A stretch of 24,072 bases of DNA from Oscillospiraceae bacterium (lineage in GTDB: Bacteria; Bacillota_A; Clostridia; Oscillospirales; Oscillospiraceae). Both the position numbers and the translations under genes were made by a program. The stretch is taken from assembly GCA_017537045.1 (NCBI GenBank), contig JAFYLN010000009.1, positions 1 to 24,072 of the forward strand, given 5' to 3'. Below the pieces are notes generated by a model, which worked only from the letters and a program-made list of their open reading frames with translations, ran no database searches and had not been told where the DNA came from. The stretch's first letter is position 1. The number at the start of each line of letters is the position of its first letter. Positions 1 to 7,026 of the stretch are shown one piece after another.

Positions 1-1
1 C

Positions 2-253
2 CCCACATCAGTCAGCCATTGGTTCCGAAGAGCCAATGGCTGACAGCTTCTCCCCGAGGGGAGAAGCCTTGTCCAGGCTCCAACGATGTTCGTCTTTTCG
101 GAAAATGTGCTGTCTACCACCAAAGGCTTCTCCCTTGAGGGTGGTGCTCCGCGCAGCGAATTCATAATCTTCATGATTGCCGGGGGCAATCATGCCTTGA
201 TTCCGAAGCTGTCAAAAATCGGCTCTTCGGAACCGATTTTTGACTGATGTGGG
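2..253. repeat. Miniature inverted-repeat element with hairpin-forming ends
   Basis: The two 49-bp ends (2-50 and 205-253) are inverted copies of each other, identical except for two 6-base blocks. Each end is itself a hairpin: a 12-bp stem starting GTCAGCC on the left and GTCAAAAA on the right. The differing blocks are compensatory, so both stems stay paired. The interior contains a further stem-loop at about 45-68 (GCTTCTCCCC / GGGGAGAAGC) and no convincing gene. The structure is MITE-like or a structured intergenic repeat. Similar hairpin repeats are common between genes of gut Clostridia; that is general knowledge, not a search result. A target-site duplication cannot be tested because the window starts at the left end. 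Confidence 0.75.
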
Positions 254-286
254 TGTCAGCCGGGCAACGCCCGGCTGCAGCATTCG

Positions 287-586
287 CTACAGGACCACCT
301 GCACCAACAGGCCAAATCCCCAGGAAAGGGCGTTGCTGACGATGGCCAGCAGCCAGGGGCGTTTTTCGAAATGCTTTGAATAGGCGAAGCCCTCGGCGAG
401 GACCACGCCGATTTCAATTGGGATTTGGGGAATGCCGGTCAGGTGCAGGGCCACCGCCAGGGGGTTGGTCATCAGATTGGCGGCGAAGACCGCCAGCAGC
501 TCCCGTCGCCGAAGGCCCCAAAAATAGGCGATAGGCAGCTCCAGAAGAAGGGTCAGCCCAAGGGACAGGGCAAAAACGTTAAGCAT
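287..586 (-). CDS. Small integral membrane protein (99 aa), function unknown
   Basis: The start is an ATG at 586-584 that overlaps the stop of the upstream transporter gene (ATGCTTAA), which points to translational coupling. The protein is strongly hydrophobic, with about three membrane-spanning stretches: an N-terminal one (VFALSLGLTLLLELPIAYF), a central one around the MTNPLAVALHL segment, and a C-terminal one (SNALSWGFGLLVQVVL). A short basic loop GLRRRE follows the first helix. I do not recognise a family. Its position as last gene of the mutY-PHP-transporter operon, and the stop-start overlap, suggest it works with or beside the transporter, but this is inference. A longer reading of the frame back to 661 would run inside the transporter gene and is unlikely. 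Confidence 0.65.
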   Translation of the reverse strand: MLNVFALSLGLTLLLELPIAYFWGLRRRELLAVFAANLMTNPLAVALHLTGIPQIPIEIGVVLAEGFAYSKHFEKRPWLLAIVSNALSWGFGLLVQVVL

Positions 587-1508
587 CCTCCACCGCCTTC
601 CAAAGCAGGACCAGGGACAAAATGCTTCCCAAAACGCCGCCGATGGGGATATTGATCCCATAATGGACCGGCAAAAATCCCAGAAACAGCGCCAGGGTCA
701 GACTGCCGAAGACGGTGCCGGGATAGTCCGGGAATCGCCGCCAGAGGGCGTGGAGGGTCAGGGGCATGGTCATGTTGAAGCACAGCAACGCCAGCAGGCC
801 GAAGGCCGGGGCCGCGCCCAATGCATAGCCCACCGCCGCCAGGGTCAGGGAGCAGACCGTCACCCGACGGCTTCCAAACCGGGCCGCCAGGATGCCGCCC
901 AGCATTTTGCCCAGCACCACCGCCCCCACGGCGGCGAAGGCCAGCGCGCCTGTCTTCCAGGGGAAGACCACCTGAAAGCCCACCAGGCTCCGCAGGATCA
1001 CCACCGCAAAGCAGCTCAGCGCCGCGAAAACCGCCGGTTTTTGCAAAGGCGCTGTGGAAAATTCTTCGGGGACCCGGATGTTTTTCAGCAGCAGCGCCAT
1101 GAAAATTCCCACGGGGAGCAGCAGCCAGGGCGCTTTTCCGGCCAGCACACCGCCCAGATAGAGACCCATCGCCCCCGGGGCCACGAAGATTCCCAGTTTT
1201 TCGCACCGGCCACCGTCGCGGATCACGTCCACGCCGCCGCCCACATGGAACAATGCGTTGCCCAGGCCCAGCACCGCCGGGTGGCAGAAGGCTCCGACCA
1301 CCGTCAGGCCGCAGCCCAGGGCGGCGAAGCGCAGGGGCCAGCGCCGGTCCGAAAGCCGGTCCAGCACCGCGCCCAGGGGCAGCTGCATGGCGAAGGCGCA
1401 GAAATTATACAGGAGGATGCCGCCAAAATCCACGTCCAGCCGCCCCAGCATGGCCCAGGCGCAGATGCCGTCCACGAAAAAGTGGACCGGCGCATACAGG
1501 CCCGTCAC
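579..1508 (-). CDS. MFS-like membrane transporter (309 aa)
   Basis: This is a hydrophobic protein with roughly nine to ten membrane-spanning stretches, beginning MTGLYAPVHFFVDGICAWAM. A glycine-rich helix with LGNALFHVGGGV and the loop LDRLSDRR resemble major facilitator superfamily carriers, including fosmidomycin-resistance-like ones. At 309 residues it is shorter than the usual ~400 of an MFS protein, so substrate and even family are tentative. It starts with GTG at 1508-1506, which overlaps the TGA of the PHP gene (GTGA), and its own stop overlaps the next ATG, so the three genes are translationally coupled. Codon use is very GC-rich, like its neighbours. The reading frame is intact, and the change of frame into the small downstream gene looks like a normal gene boundary rather than a frameshift. 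Confidence 0.7.
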   Translation of the reverse strand: MTGLYAPVHFFVDGICAWAMLGRLDVDFGGILLYNFCAFAMQLPLGAVLDRLSDRRWPLRFAALGCGLTVVGAFCHPAVLGLGNALFHVGGGVDVIRDGGRCEKLGIFVAPGAMGLYLGGVLAGKAPWLLLPVGIFMALLLKNIRVPEEFSTAPLQKPAVFAALSCFAVVILRSLVGFQVVFPWKTGALAFAAVGAVVLGKMLGGILAARFGSRRVTVCSLTLAAVGYALGAAPAFGLLALLCFNMTMPLTLHALWRRFPDYPGTVFGSLTLALFLGFLPVHYGINIPIGGVLGSILSLVLLWKAVEDA

Positions 1509-2278
1509 CGGTGGAAGATGGGTCTGCGGCCCTCGAAGGTGCAGACGTATCCGAAAATTTTCTTCAGCTCGGCCACCATTTCGTGGGTATACTGCCCGGC
1601 CCGGGCCACGTCATGGGAATCGGAGCCGACGGTGACGATCCTGCCGCCCAGCTCGTAAAACCGCCGGAAGTAATCCAAAGTCGGCAGGGGACCGCCGCAG
1701 CGGTCGATGCCGGAGGTGTTCAGCTCCATGCCCTTGCCGCGCCGGACCAGTTCAAGCATGATCTCGTCCATGATGGAGCGGTGGTCTTCGTAGCGCAGAA
1801 GCTCCTTCCGGGGGTTCGCGCCGCATTTGGCGATGTAGGTCAGGTGGCCCAGGACGTCGTAGTCCTCGTGGACCCGGACACATTCCAGTGTGGTTTCCAG
1901 ATGGTGCCGCACCGCCTCGTCATAGGTCTTGCCCTGCCAATAGGGTTCCATATAGATGTCCACCCCGTCCACCAGATGGACGGAGCCGAGGACGAAGTCG
2001 AAATGCCGCCGCCGGAGATCCTTTTTCAGCTGATCGGGGTTGTCCGGGGTCAGGCCGAACTCCATGCCGCGCCGGATCAGCAGGCCGGGGACCTGAAGGC
2101 CATCGTATTCGGCGTTGTACACCGCCGTGTCGAAGACCATGTCCAGCTCGGGGGTGTAGTCGATGTGATCCGTGAAGCAGATCTCCTTCAGGCCCCGGGC
2201 CGCCGCGGCCAGGGCCATGTCCAGGCCGGAATCCTTCGCATCGAAGGACACCCGGGAATGCATATGATAGTCGTACAT
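1505..2278 (-). CDS. PHP-domain histidinol-phosphatase, HisJ/HisK family
   Basis: The 257-aa protein has the metal-binding signature of PHP phosphoesterases in order: YHMHS at residues 4-8, FTDHID near residue 35, GMEFGL near 71, GSVHLVDG near 97, GHLTY near 144 and GSDSHD near the C-terminus. The length and motif order fit the HisJ-type histidinol-phosphate phosphatases (EC 3.1.3.15), which make L-histidinol in histidine biosynthesis in the cytoplasm. Many family members sit outside his operons and may act on other phosphoesters, so the substrate is an inference. The ATG follows the mutY stop directly (TAAATG), with a GGAGGAG ribosome site inside the end of mutY. The 3' end overlaps the transporter start by four bases. 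Confidence 0.85.
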   Translation of the reverse strand: MYDYHMHSRVSFDAKDSGLDMALAAAARGLKEICFTDHIDYTPELDMVFDTAVYNAEYDGLQVPGLLIRRGMEFGLTPDNPDQLKKDLRRRHFDFVLGSVHLVDGVDIYMEPYWQGKTYDEAVRHHLETTLECVRVHEDYDVLGHLTYIAKCGANPRKELLRYEDHRSIMDEIMLELVRRGKGMELNTSGIDRCGGPLPTLDYFRRFYELGGRIVTVGSDSHDVARAGQYTHEMVAELKKIFGYVCTFEGRRPIFHR

Positions 2279-3304
2279 TTATATCTCCTCCCGAAACTGG
2301 CGGAACGCCGTGGGCAGCGCCGCCTGGGTATCGATCTCGTCTAAGGTCAGCCAGGTGAAGCCCCCGGCTGCCGCATCCACCTCCAGGAACCAGCCGCGCA
2401 GGTCCCAGCGGATGTGGGTGAAAATATGGTTGCGGTCGATGCTTTTTTCCACATTTCGCGGATGCAGGCCCCGTTCCTCGGCCCAGGCCACGGCCTCGGC
2501 CGCGCGCAGATGGCCCGCCACATTGGGAAACTGCCAAAGCCCGGCCAAAAGGCCCCGGCTGGGCCGCTTTTCGATGGCGTAGCGGTCGCCGCAGCGGAGG
2601 ATGAAGACCGTCCGGTCCTCCTGCTTTTTCGCCCGTTTGGGGAGCTTCACGGGGAGCGTCTGCCAGCTTTCCCGGCCCTGGCAGATCTCGCGGCAGGGGC
2701 AAAGGTCGCATTTCGGCTCGCCGTTGGGGACGCAGACCGTGGCTCCCAGCTCCATAAGGGCCTGGGTGAATTCCCCGGGGCAGTCGGTGGGGTAGATCGC
2801 CGCCAGCTCCTCCCGGACCCGTTTTTTCACCTGGGGCAGGTCGATGGCCTCCTCATCGGCCCGGAGCCGGGCCAGCACACGCAGCACGTTGCCGTCCACT
2901 GCCGGGGTGGGCCGGGAGAAGGCGATGGAGCAGATGGCTCCGGCGGTATAGTCGCCGATGCCGGGCAGGGCCAGCGCGGCGGCATGGTCCGAGGGAAAGA
3001 CTCCCCCGTGGCGCTCTTCGATCACCCGGGCGGCCTTTTTCAGGTTCCGGACCCGGCTGTAGTAGCCCAGACCCTCCCAGAGCTTGTGCAGCTCGTCGTC
3101 GTCGCAATTCGCCAGGGCGGCGATGTCCGGCAGCCGGTCCAGAAAACGGGCGTAGTAGCCCTTCACAGCCTCCACCCGGGTCTGCTGGAGCATGATCTCC
3201 GACACCCAGATGCGGTAGGGATCCGCGGTCTGCCGCCAGGGCAGCTCGCGCCGATTCTCCCGATACCAGGGCAAAAGCAGCCCCGGCAAAACCTCCAGCT
3301 CCAT
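2279..3304 (-). CDS. mutY: A/G-specific adenine glycosylase MutY
   Basis: This DNA-repair enzyme removes adenine mispaired with 8-oxoguanine. The 341-aa protein begins MELEVLPGLL. It shows the catalytic Glu in SEIMLQQTRVE, the helix-hairpin-helix LPGIGDYTAGAI, the catalytic Asp in AVDGNVLRVLAR and a [4Fe-4S] cysteine cluster (CVPNGEPKC, then DLC and PCREIC). The first cysteine spacing is seven residues, where E. coli MutY has six. The C-terminal part, from about residue 225, is a NUDIX-like 8-oxoG recognition domain. The ATG at 3304 is chosen because GGAGGTG lies 5 bases upstream; extending to 3451 would run through the promoter and into the tRNA region. It is first in the operon with the PHP and transporter genes. 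Confidence 0.95.
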   Translation of the reverse strand: MELEVLPGLLLPWYRENRRELPWRQTADPYRIWVSEIMLQQTRVEAVKGYYARFLDRLPDIAALANCDDDELHKLWEGLGYYSRVRNLKKAARVIEERHGGVFPSDHAAALALPGIGDYTAGAICSIAFSRPTPAVDGNVLRVLARLRADEEAIDLPQVKKRVREELAAIYPTDCPGEFTQALMELGATVCVPNGEPKCDLCPCREICQGRESWQTLPVKLPKRAKKQEDRTVFILRCGDRYAIEKRPSRGLLAGLWQFPNVAGHLRAAEAVAWAEERGLHPRNVEKSIDRNHIFTHIRWDLRGWFLEVDAAAGGFTWLTLDEIDTQAALPTAFRQFREEI

Positions 3305-3329
3305 CCGTTCACCTCCAATTTGTCCTGTT

Positions 3330-3358
3330 ATTTTACCATGTCCCGGCATTCGTTTCAA
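3330..3358 (-). promoter_or_regulatory. Promoter of the mutY operon
   Basis: On the minus strand there is TTGAAA (3358-3353), a 17-bp spacer and TAAAAT (3335-3330), about 26 bases before the mutY start codon. This is a good match to a vegetative sigma-70/SigA promoter. Confidence 0.7.
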
Positions 3359-3361
3359 CCT

Positions 3362-3375
3362 GCAAAAATTTTTGC
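3362..3375. promoter_or_regulatory. Perfect 14-bp palindrome between divergent promoters
   Basis: GCAAAAATTTTTGC is a perfect palindrome lying between the minus-strand mutY promoter and the plus-strand tRNA promoter. It could be an operator or simply AT-rich promoter DNA. No regulator can be assigned. Confidence 0.35.
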
Positions 3376-3395
3376 GAAAAAATAAAAAATAATGC

Positions 3396-3424
3396 TTGAC
3401 ATTTCCGCATCCCCATGATATTAT
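3396..3424 (+). promoter_or_regulatory. Promoter of tRNA-Arg
   Basis: TTGACA (3396-3401), a 17-bp spacer and TATTAT (3419-3424) sit about 30 bases before the tRNA. The consensus -35 and ideal spacing fit a strong stable-RNA promoter. Confidence 0.8.
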
Positions 3425-3454
3425 ATCGAAGCGCTCAAGAGAGCAGCGCAAAAT

Positions 3455-3531
3455 GCGCCGGTAGCTCAGTTGGATAGAGTGACTGACTACGAATCAGTAG
3501 GTCAGGGGTTCGAGTCCCTTCCGGCGTACCA
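3455..3531 (+). tRNA. tRNA-Arg (anticodon ACG), CCA encoded
   Basis: The gene folds as a full cloverleaf. The acceptor stem is GCGCCGG with CCGGCGT (a G1-U72 wobble), the D arm is GCTC/GAGT, and the anticodon stem ACTGA/TCAGT closes the loop CTACGAA. The T arm contains GGTTCGAGTCCC, followed by discriminator A and encoded CCA. The anticodon ACG would be read as inosine-34 after TadA editing and serve CGU, CGC and CGA codons. Its 3' end, from the T loop onward, is the left attachment copy of the island, and integration has left the tRNA intact. Confidence 0.95.
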
Positions 3532-3534
3532 GAA
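3511..3534 (+). repeat. attL: left copy of the island's 24-bp direct repeat
   Basis: The 24 bases from the T loop of tRNA-Arg through CCA and the next four bases are repeated exactly at 23783-23806. The match stops on both sides (t versus a upstream, c versus a downstream). A duplicated tRNA 3' end is the standard footprint of site-specific integration. Confidence 0.85.
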
Positions 3535-3564
3535 CGAACACCTTCGGGTGTTCGTTCTTTTTTT
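3531..3564 (+). terminator. Rho-independent terminator after tRNA-Arg
   Basis: A 12-bp perfect stem (AGAACGAACACC with GGTGTTCGTTCT) closed by a TTCG tetraloop is followed by a run of T. It starts at the last base of the tRNA CCA, so it overlaps attL. A near-identical hairpin recurs at 23995-24018. Confidence 0.9.
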
Positions 3565-3596
3565 GTTTTCATACTCGAATATTTCAATGCAACAGG

Positions 3597-3639
3597 GTGT
3601 ATTTTGTAAAGGAAGGTTTTACCCCTTCGCAAAATACAC
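3597..3639. repeat. Inverted repeat near the left end of the island
   Basis: GTGTATTTTG (3597-3606) and CAAAATACAC (3630-3639) form a 10-bp perfect inverted repeat, with GAAGG/CCTTC pairing inside the loop. It lies about 65 bp inside attL and could be a recombinase/accessory-factor site, an operator, or an RNA hairpin in the tnpV leader. A 25-codon frame (ATG 3640 to TGA 3717) follows directly but lacks a ribosome site, so I do not call it a gene. Confidence 0.45.
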
Positions 3640-3736
3640 ATGACTGCGGCTCATTTGTGGCAAAGTGAAAAGCGGTTATGGGAAAGGAGTAAAAATTCCG
3701 TAAGTAACCGCAACTGAAGCTACGAAAGGAGCCTGT

Positions 3737-4117
3737 ATGAAATCTTTATACGAAGAACTGGGCGGCACATACCGGCGAGTTGGAGATCATTTCATCCCCG
3801 ACATTGAACTGCCCGAAAGAAACTACGAAATCGGCAAGTATGGCCGTATGCGTCATCGTTATCTCAAAGAGCATCGTAAAATCCAGTACACAACCATGAT
3901 CCTCAACGGCACGCTGTATGACCACCTGGAAGAAATTGACCGGATCTGCAACGAACGCATGGAAACTATGGTAGCCGCCATGAAAAAGCAGCAAGGCATC
4001 ACGGAAGAACTGAAAGCCAGAGATCAGCTTGCCTGGGTGGGCGCTATGAACAATATCCGCAGCTGCGCAGAAGAAGTTATCCTCCGGGAACTTGTTTATG
4101 AGGAGGACGGCGCATGA
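3737..4117 (+). CDS. tnpV: TnpV-family transposon-encoded protein
   Basis: The 126-aa protein matches my knowledge of the TnpV family, small proteins of unknown role carried by Tn4451-like elements and related Clostridia mobile elements. The N-terminal MKSLYEELGGTYRRVGDHFIPDIELP and the central GRMRHRYLKEHRKIQYTTMI are typical. The C-terminal half is helical and charged. The ATG at 3737 is preceded by AAAGGAG at good spacing. It overlaps the next gene by four bases (ATGA), so the two are co-translated. Its presence with tnpW and a large serine recombinase identifies the left third of the island as a Tn4451-type mobility module. Confidence 0.8.
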   Translation: MKSLYEELGGTYRRVGDHFIPDIELPERNYEIGKYGRMRHRYLKEHRKIQYTTMILNGTLYDHLEEIDRICNERMETMVAAMKKQQGITEELKARDQLAWVGAMNNIRSCAEEVILRELVYEEDGA

Positions 4118-4377
4118 GCATCTTGGAAGAACTATGGTATGGCAATATCGAGCCTGCCGAATATGATATTTCGCCCGACAAGAAATATAAGGAGATGCTT
4201 CAGGTAATCAGCCGGAACGAGGATAAGCTGCTTGCGACCATGACGGATGCGCAGAAAGAGTTGTTCACCAAATACGCAGATTGCGTAAGAGAGTATCAGG
4301 TTATGGCAGAGTGCCTGCTATTCCAGAACAGTTTCCGGTTGGGTGCCAGGATCATGCTGGAAGTTATGGCAGAATAA
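4114..4377 (+). CDS. DUF6809-like small protein
   Basis: The 87-aa, mostly helical protein begins MSILEELWYGNIEPAEYDI and ends in a helix containing FRLGARIMLEVMAE. This pattern is that of the DUF6809 family, common next to TnpV in Clostridia mobile elements; the function is unknown. Its start overlaps the tnpV stop (ATGA). No enzyme motif or membrane segment is visible. The family call is from memory of the sequence pattern and should be read as likely rather than certain. Confidence 0.7.
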   Translation: MSILEELWYGNIEPAEYDISPDKKYKEMLQVISRNEDKLLATMTDAQKELFTKYADCVREYQVMAECLLFQNSFRLGARIMLEVMAE

Positions 4378-4390
4378 TCGATTCTAAGAG

Positions 4391-4420
4391 GGCCGTCCCC
4401 GGTTTGGGGGCGGCCTTTCT
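4391..4420. terminator. Rho-independent terminator between convergent genes
   Basis: GGCCGTCCCC (4391-4400), loop GGTTT and GGGGGCGGCC (4406-4415) form a 10-bp stem with one wobble, followed by TTTCT. It lies between the plus-strand DUF6809 gene and the minus-strand gene ending at 4433. Confidence 0.75.
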
Positions 4421-4432
4421 GTGTTAATGGGG

Positions 4433-5338
4433 TTATTCCTGTTCCTTGTTCTTCTTTCTGCTCTTGTACACATTGTACTGGTTTTTGCACCTGGGACTGC
4501 AGAACAGGTTGCTCTGTCTGCTTGCGGCAAAGACCTTCTGACAATGCTTGCAGAGCTTTAAGGGATTGTTCTCGTCTGTCAGCATGAAACTGAACATCAT
4601 TTGAATGCCCAACAGCAGAGAATGGAAATCCCATACGATAGTAGGCTTGTCAAACAAGGCTATGTGGTAAGTGGGAGCCATGCCGCCGAATGCCGCCATG
4701 CTCATATGAAGCGCCTTTTTTGCTTCGTCCTTCAGAGAAGCATTGTCCTCATAGTAGAAAAAGCTGGTCAGCAGATGGAATGCCCAATCCTTGAACTGCG
4801 CTGCCAGCCAGTCATACCGCTCCGCATACTGCCGTTGAAAACTCATGCTCATAGCCATGGGCTGCTCCGAAAAGGTCAGCGCCAATGCCTGCATGGTTCT
4901 GTCCTCATTGATATTCCAACTGGATTCAATGCCCTTTTTCGCAAGATCCAGCTCATCAAAGGGATAGAACAGTTCCAGATACTTTTCCGTAGGCATGGAT
5001 TCTTCCCGGATATACTGGTTCTTGGGAAGATACACCGCTTCATATTCCATGAACTGGGGCGTGGTAGGCAGAGCGGTCATCAAACCCAGCAGACCGTACT
5101 TATGCACGAAATCCATGACACCCTGGCGGATCACTTCTTCGGACTTTCTGCCCATGGAAAGCAGACCTACATTCAGTGCGTCCAGCACCAACTGTTCCGG
5201 ATTCTCCAAGGGGTTATATACCTCCGGCTTGGCATACGGTGCCGCTGTCACATACCGAACTCCATTCATTCCTTCTTTCAATTCATATCGGTCATAGCGC
5301 ACCCAATAGGAGCTTGCCCGTTCAAACAGATTTTTCAT
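4433..5338 (-). CDS. Accessory protein with C-terminal zinc ribbon (DUF6076-like)
   Basis: The 301-aa protein has no recognised enzymatic domain over its first ~255 residues. These are helical and include a repeated FHLLTSFFYY / WDFHSLLLGIQMMFSFML character. The last 45 residues carry CKHCQKVFAASRQSNLFCSPRCKNQYNVYKSRKK, a C-x2-C ... C-x3-C zinc-binding module of the CGNR type with a basic tail, suited to nucleic-acid binding. This architecture resembles DUF6076 proteins found in Clostridia mobile elements. It lies downstream of, and on the same strand as, the acidic sigma-like gene, 51 bases apart, so the two probably form a minus-strand unit. The cellular role is unknown; regulation of element genes is only a guess. 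Confidence 0.65.
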   Translation of the reverse strand: MKNLFERASSYWVRYDRYELKEGMNGVRYVTAAPYAKPEVYNPLENPEQLVLDALNVGLLSMGRKSEEVIRQGVMDFVHKYGLLGLMTALPTTPQFMEYEAVYLPKNQYIREESMPTEKYLELFYPFDELDLAKKGIESSWNINEDRTMQALALTFSEQPMAMSMSFQRQYAERYDWLAAQFKDWAFHLLTSFFYYEDNASLKDEAKKALHMSMAAFGGMAPTYHIALFDKPTIVWDFHSLLLGIQMMFSFMLTDENNPLKLCKHCQKVFAASRQSNLFCSPRCKNQYNVYKSRKKNKEQE

Positions 5339-5389
5339 GGCACACCTCGCTGTGTAATCTGTAAATCACATTTTCATATTACTATCTTA

Positions 5390-6295
5390 TCAGCCTTCCT
5401 TGATACCGTCAAGGGTGGCTTTTTTGCGTCTTGGGAACTTGTTCTCTTTTTTGACTCTGGCAGCGGTTCTGCCCTTCTGTGTCAAGGCTGCTTCATACAA
5501 GGATATAAATTCCCGTTCCCGCAGAGAAAGTGATCCTTCTGCTTTTCTTTTCAGATGGTCATAGAGCTTCCTCTGCAATTTCCGTGTGTATGTATCCCTT
5601 ACCTTCCGAATATTCCGGTCAGACTGCCCTCGCAGCTGCGCCAGCTTACTTGCGCTGTAAAGTCGTAGGGAAAGAAAATACAGAACCTCCTTGTGTTCCA
5701 TCTTCAGATTCTTCACAAGGCTGGACAAGAAACTGTCTGCTGTAAGTTCGTGCATTTCATAGGGACAGTCAAAGAGAATATCCAGGAATTGTCCTCTTGT
5801 TAAAAGCCGGTGTTCCGGTGAACACATCCACTCCGGGAATACAAGGCCGTCATAGGTCTTTCTCTTGTATTCCAGCGGTACATCTCCACGGAGAACTTCG
5901 TGATACCGCTCCCTGCGTTCCCGATTCCGGTCAAGCCTGTCCATCTCACCGATCACCACATCGAAGTCGGTATCTTTCCGGGCAGCTTTGCCAAGCCGCT
6001 CCACAGCAAACTCATCGATCTGCTGCCGCAGGGTATCATGGCCAATGGGCGCATCCGGGTCATCTTCATCTTCCGGTATATCATCATCAAAGCCAGCGGG
6101 ATCTTCGTCCTGCTCCAACTGACTTTCCAGTACCGCTTCAAATTCCGCATCCAGGGCAGCGCCCAGATCTTCATCAAAGGGAATGGCATCGGAGGATTCC
6201 GCTTCCTCTGCAAATACAGTGAAGTCATGCTCCGACTTCCATGCTGTATCTTCCGCAGCTTCGATTTCTTCGTACTCGTCAAATTCGTTTGCCAT
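5390..6295 (-). CDS. Acidic protein with sigma-region-4-like helix-turn-helix
   Basis: The 301-aa protein has two visible parts. Residues 1-85 are extremely acidic and low-complexity (runs of D and E such as DDDIPEDEDDPDAP). From about residue 195 a helix-turn-helix-like segment (KEVLYFLSLRLYSASKLAQLRGQSDRNIRKVRDT) is followed by a basic tail ending KKENKFPRRKKATLDG. The HTH resembles region 4 of sigma-70-like proteins from mobile elements, which binds -35 DNA. No region 2 is recognisable. The start ATG at 6295 has AAGGA upstream. It could be an element-encoded transcription factor or DNA-binding accessory protein. It is transcribed divergently from the Cys-rich VLP gene across a 188-bp AT-rich gap. 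Confidence 0.6.
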   Translation of the reverse strand: MANEFDEYEEIEAAEDTAWKSEHDFTVFAEEAESSDAIPFDEDLGAALDAEFEAVLESQLEQDEDPAGFDDDIPEDEDDPDAPIGHDTLRQQIDEFAVERLGKAARKDTDFDVVIGEMDRLDRNRERRERYHEVLRGDVPLEYKRKTYDGLVFPEWMCSPEHRLLTRGQFLDILFDCPYEMHELTADSFLSSLVKNLKMEHKEVLYFLSLRLYSASKLAQLRGQSDRNIRKVRDTYTRKLQRKLYDHLKRKAEGSLSLREREFISLYEAALTQKGRTAARVKKENKFPRRKKATLDGIKEG

Positions 6296-6483
6296 GACTT
6301 CACCATCCTTCTGTTTTTCATTTTAGCATATCTCAGATTATTTTGAAGAATATTCTGTAAAATCCAAAAATAAATTTTCAAAATAGTTCCGTTTTACATA
6401 CCCTTTTTCTCCTATAAGCGAGGGAGTAATCCGAAAACGCCACATTCAGATTACTTTTATCTTACAGAAAGGAGGAAATGCCT

Positions 6484-6852
6484 ATGATGAAACCCAAGAG
6501 AGAACTGACCCCGAAGGAAATCCGTTCCATCCGAAAGCTGGTCACAGCCAAGTGTGCCAACTATGACAAGGAGTACGGATGCCTTCCCCTGGACTGGGAG
6601 TGTCCGATGCTGAACATCTGCTACACCCACAGTGCCATGTGCAGCTACTTCCGGGAGTCCGTTCTGCCCAACGATCCGGAACTGTCCGCTGCTTTTCAGC
6701 CGCTGCCCACCAAGCTCTGTAAGTATTGCGGAAAGCCTTTTCCGATTGACGGGCGCAAGGTGTACTGCTCTACAAATTGCGCTGACGCAGCCAGCCGGGA
6801 GCAGACAGCAGCCAGGGTACGAAAGCACCGGAAAAAGAAGGCGGATATGTAA
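6484..6852 (+). CDS. Cysteine-rich VLP-domain protein
   Basis: The 122-aa protein has two cysteine clusters. The N-terminal one (CANYDKEYGCLPLDWECPM, then CYTHSAMCSYF) is the pattern of the cysteine-rich VLP family found in conjugative and mobilizable elements. The C-terminal one (CKYCGKPFPIDGRKVYCSTNC) is a zinc ribbon, followed by a basic tail RKHRKKKADM. That is consistent with zinc binding and probably nucleic-acid contact, but the role is unknown. The start is placed at 6484 because GGAGG at 6471-6475 is 8 bases away; the earlier ATG at 6478 is only 2 bases from it. The C-terminal ribbon is similar in style to that of the DUF6076-like protein on the other strand. Confidence 0.75.
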   Translation: MMKPKRELTPKEIRSIRKLVTAKCANYDKEYGCLPLDWECPMLNICYTHSAMCSYFRESVLPNDPELSAAFQPLPTKLCKYCGKPFPIDGRKVYCSTNCADAASREQTAARVRKHRKKKADM

Positions 6853-6859
6853 CGATTAT

Positions 6860-6898
6860 GCCCCGAAAAAGCATTGCAGCGCAATGACTTTTCGGGGC
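6860..6898 (+). terminator. Stem-loop terminator after the VLP gene
   Basis: GCCCCGAAAA (6860-6869) pairs with TTTTCGGGGC (6889-6898), and CATTGC/GCAATG pairs inside. The stem is strong but only a short TGTTT follows, so termination may be partial. Confidence 0.6.
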
Positions 6899-7026
6899 TG
6901 TTTGCATGTCCCCGGTGTGTTTGTACTCAGGACACGGTTTTTACCCTTATGACCGTTACAAGGGCCGCAAAATCAACGATTACGGAATATGAATTTGGAT
7001 CTCACAACAGGAGGATATATTTGCCT

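Noticed and set aside
8..193. 61-codon minus-strand open frame inside the inverted-repeat element
   Set aside because: It lies within hairpin repeats, has no ribosome site and no protein-like pattern.
287..1508. Possible frameshifted single membrane-protein gene
   Set aside because: The two frames meet at a clean ATGCTTAA start-stop overlap, as the upstream genes do (GTGA, TAAATG), so two coupled genes are more likely than one broken gene.
663..2344. Long plus-strand open frames opposite the transporter, PHP and mutY genes
   Set aside because: They are typical of high-GC antisense frames (Arg/Pro/Gly/His-rich), with no homology pattern; the minus-strand genes have clear motifs.
3435..3641. 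Minus-strand open frame over tRNA-Arg
   Set aside because: Its product is the antisense translation of the tRNA (EGTRTPDLLIRSQSLYPTELPA), a well-known false gene.
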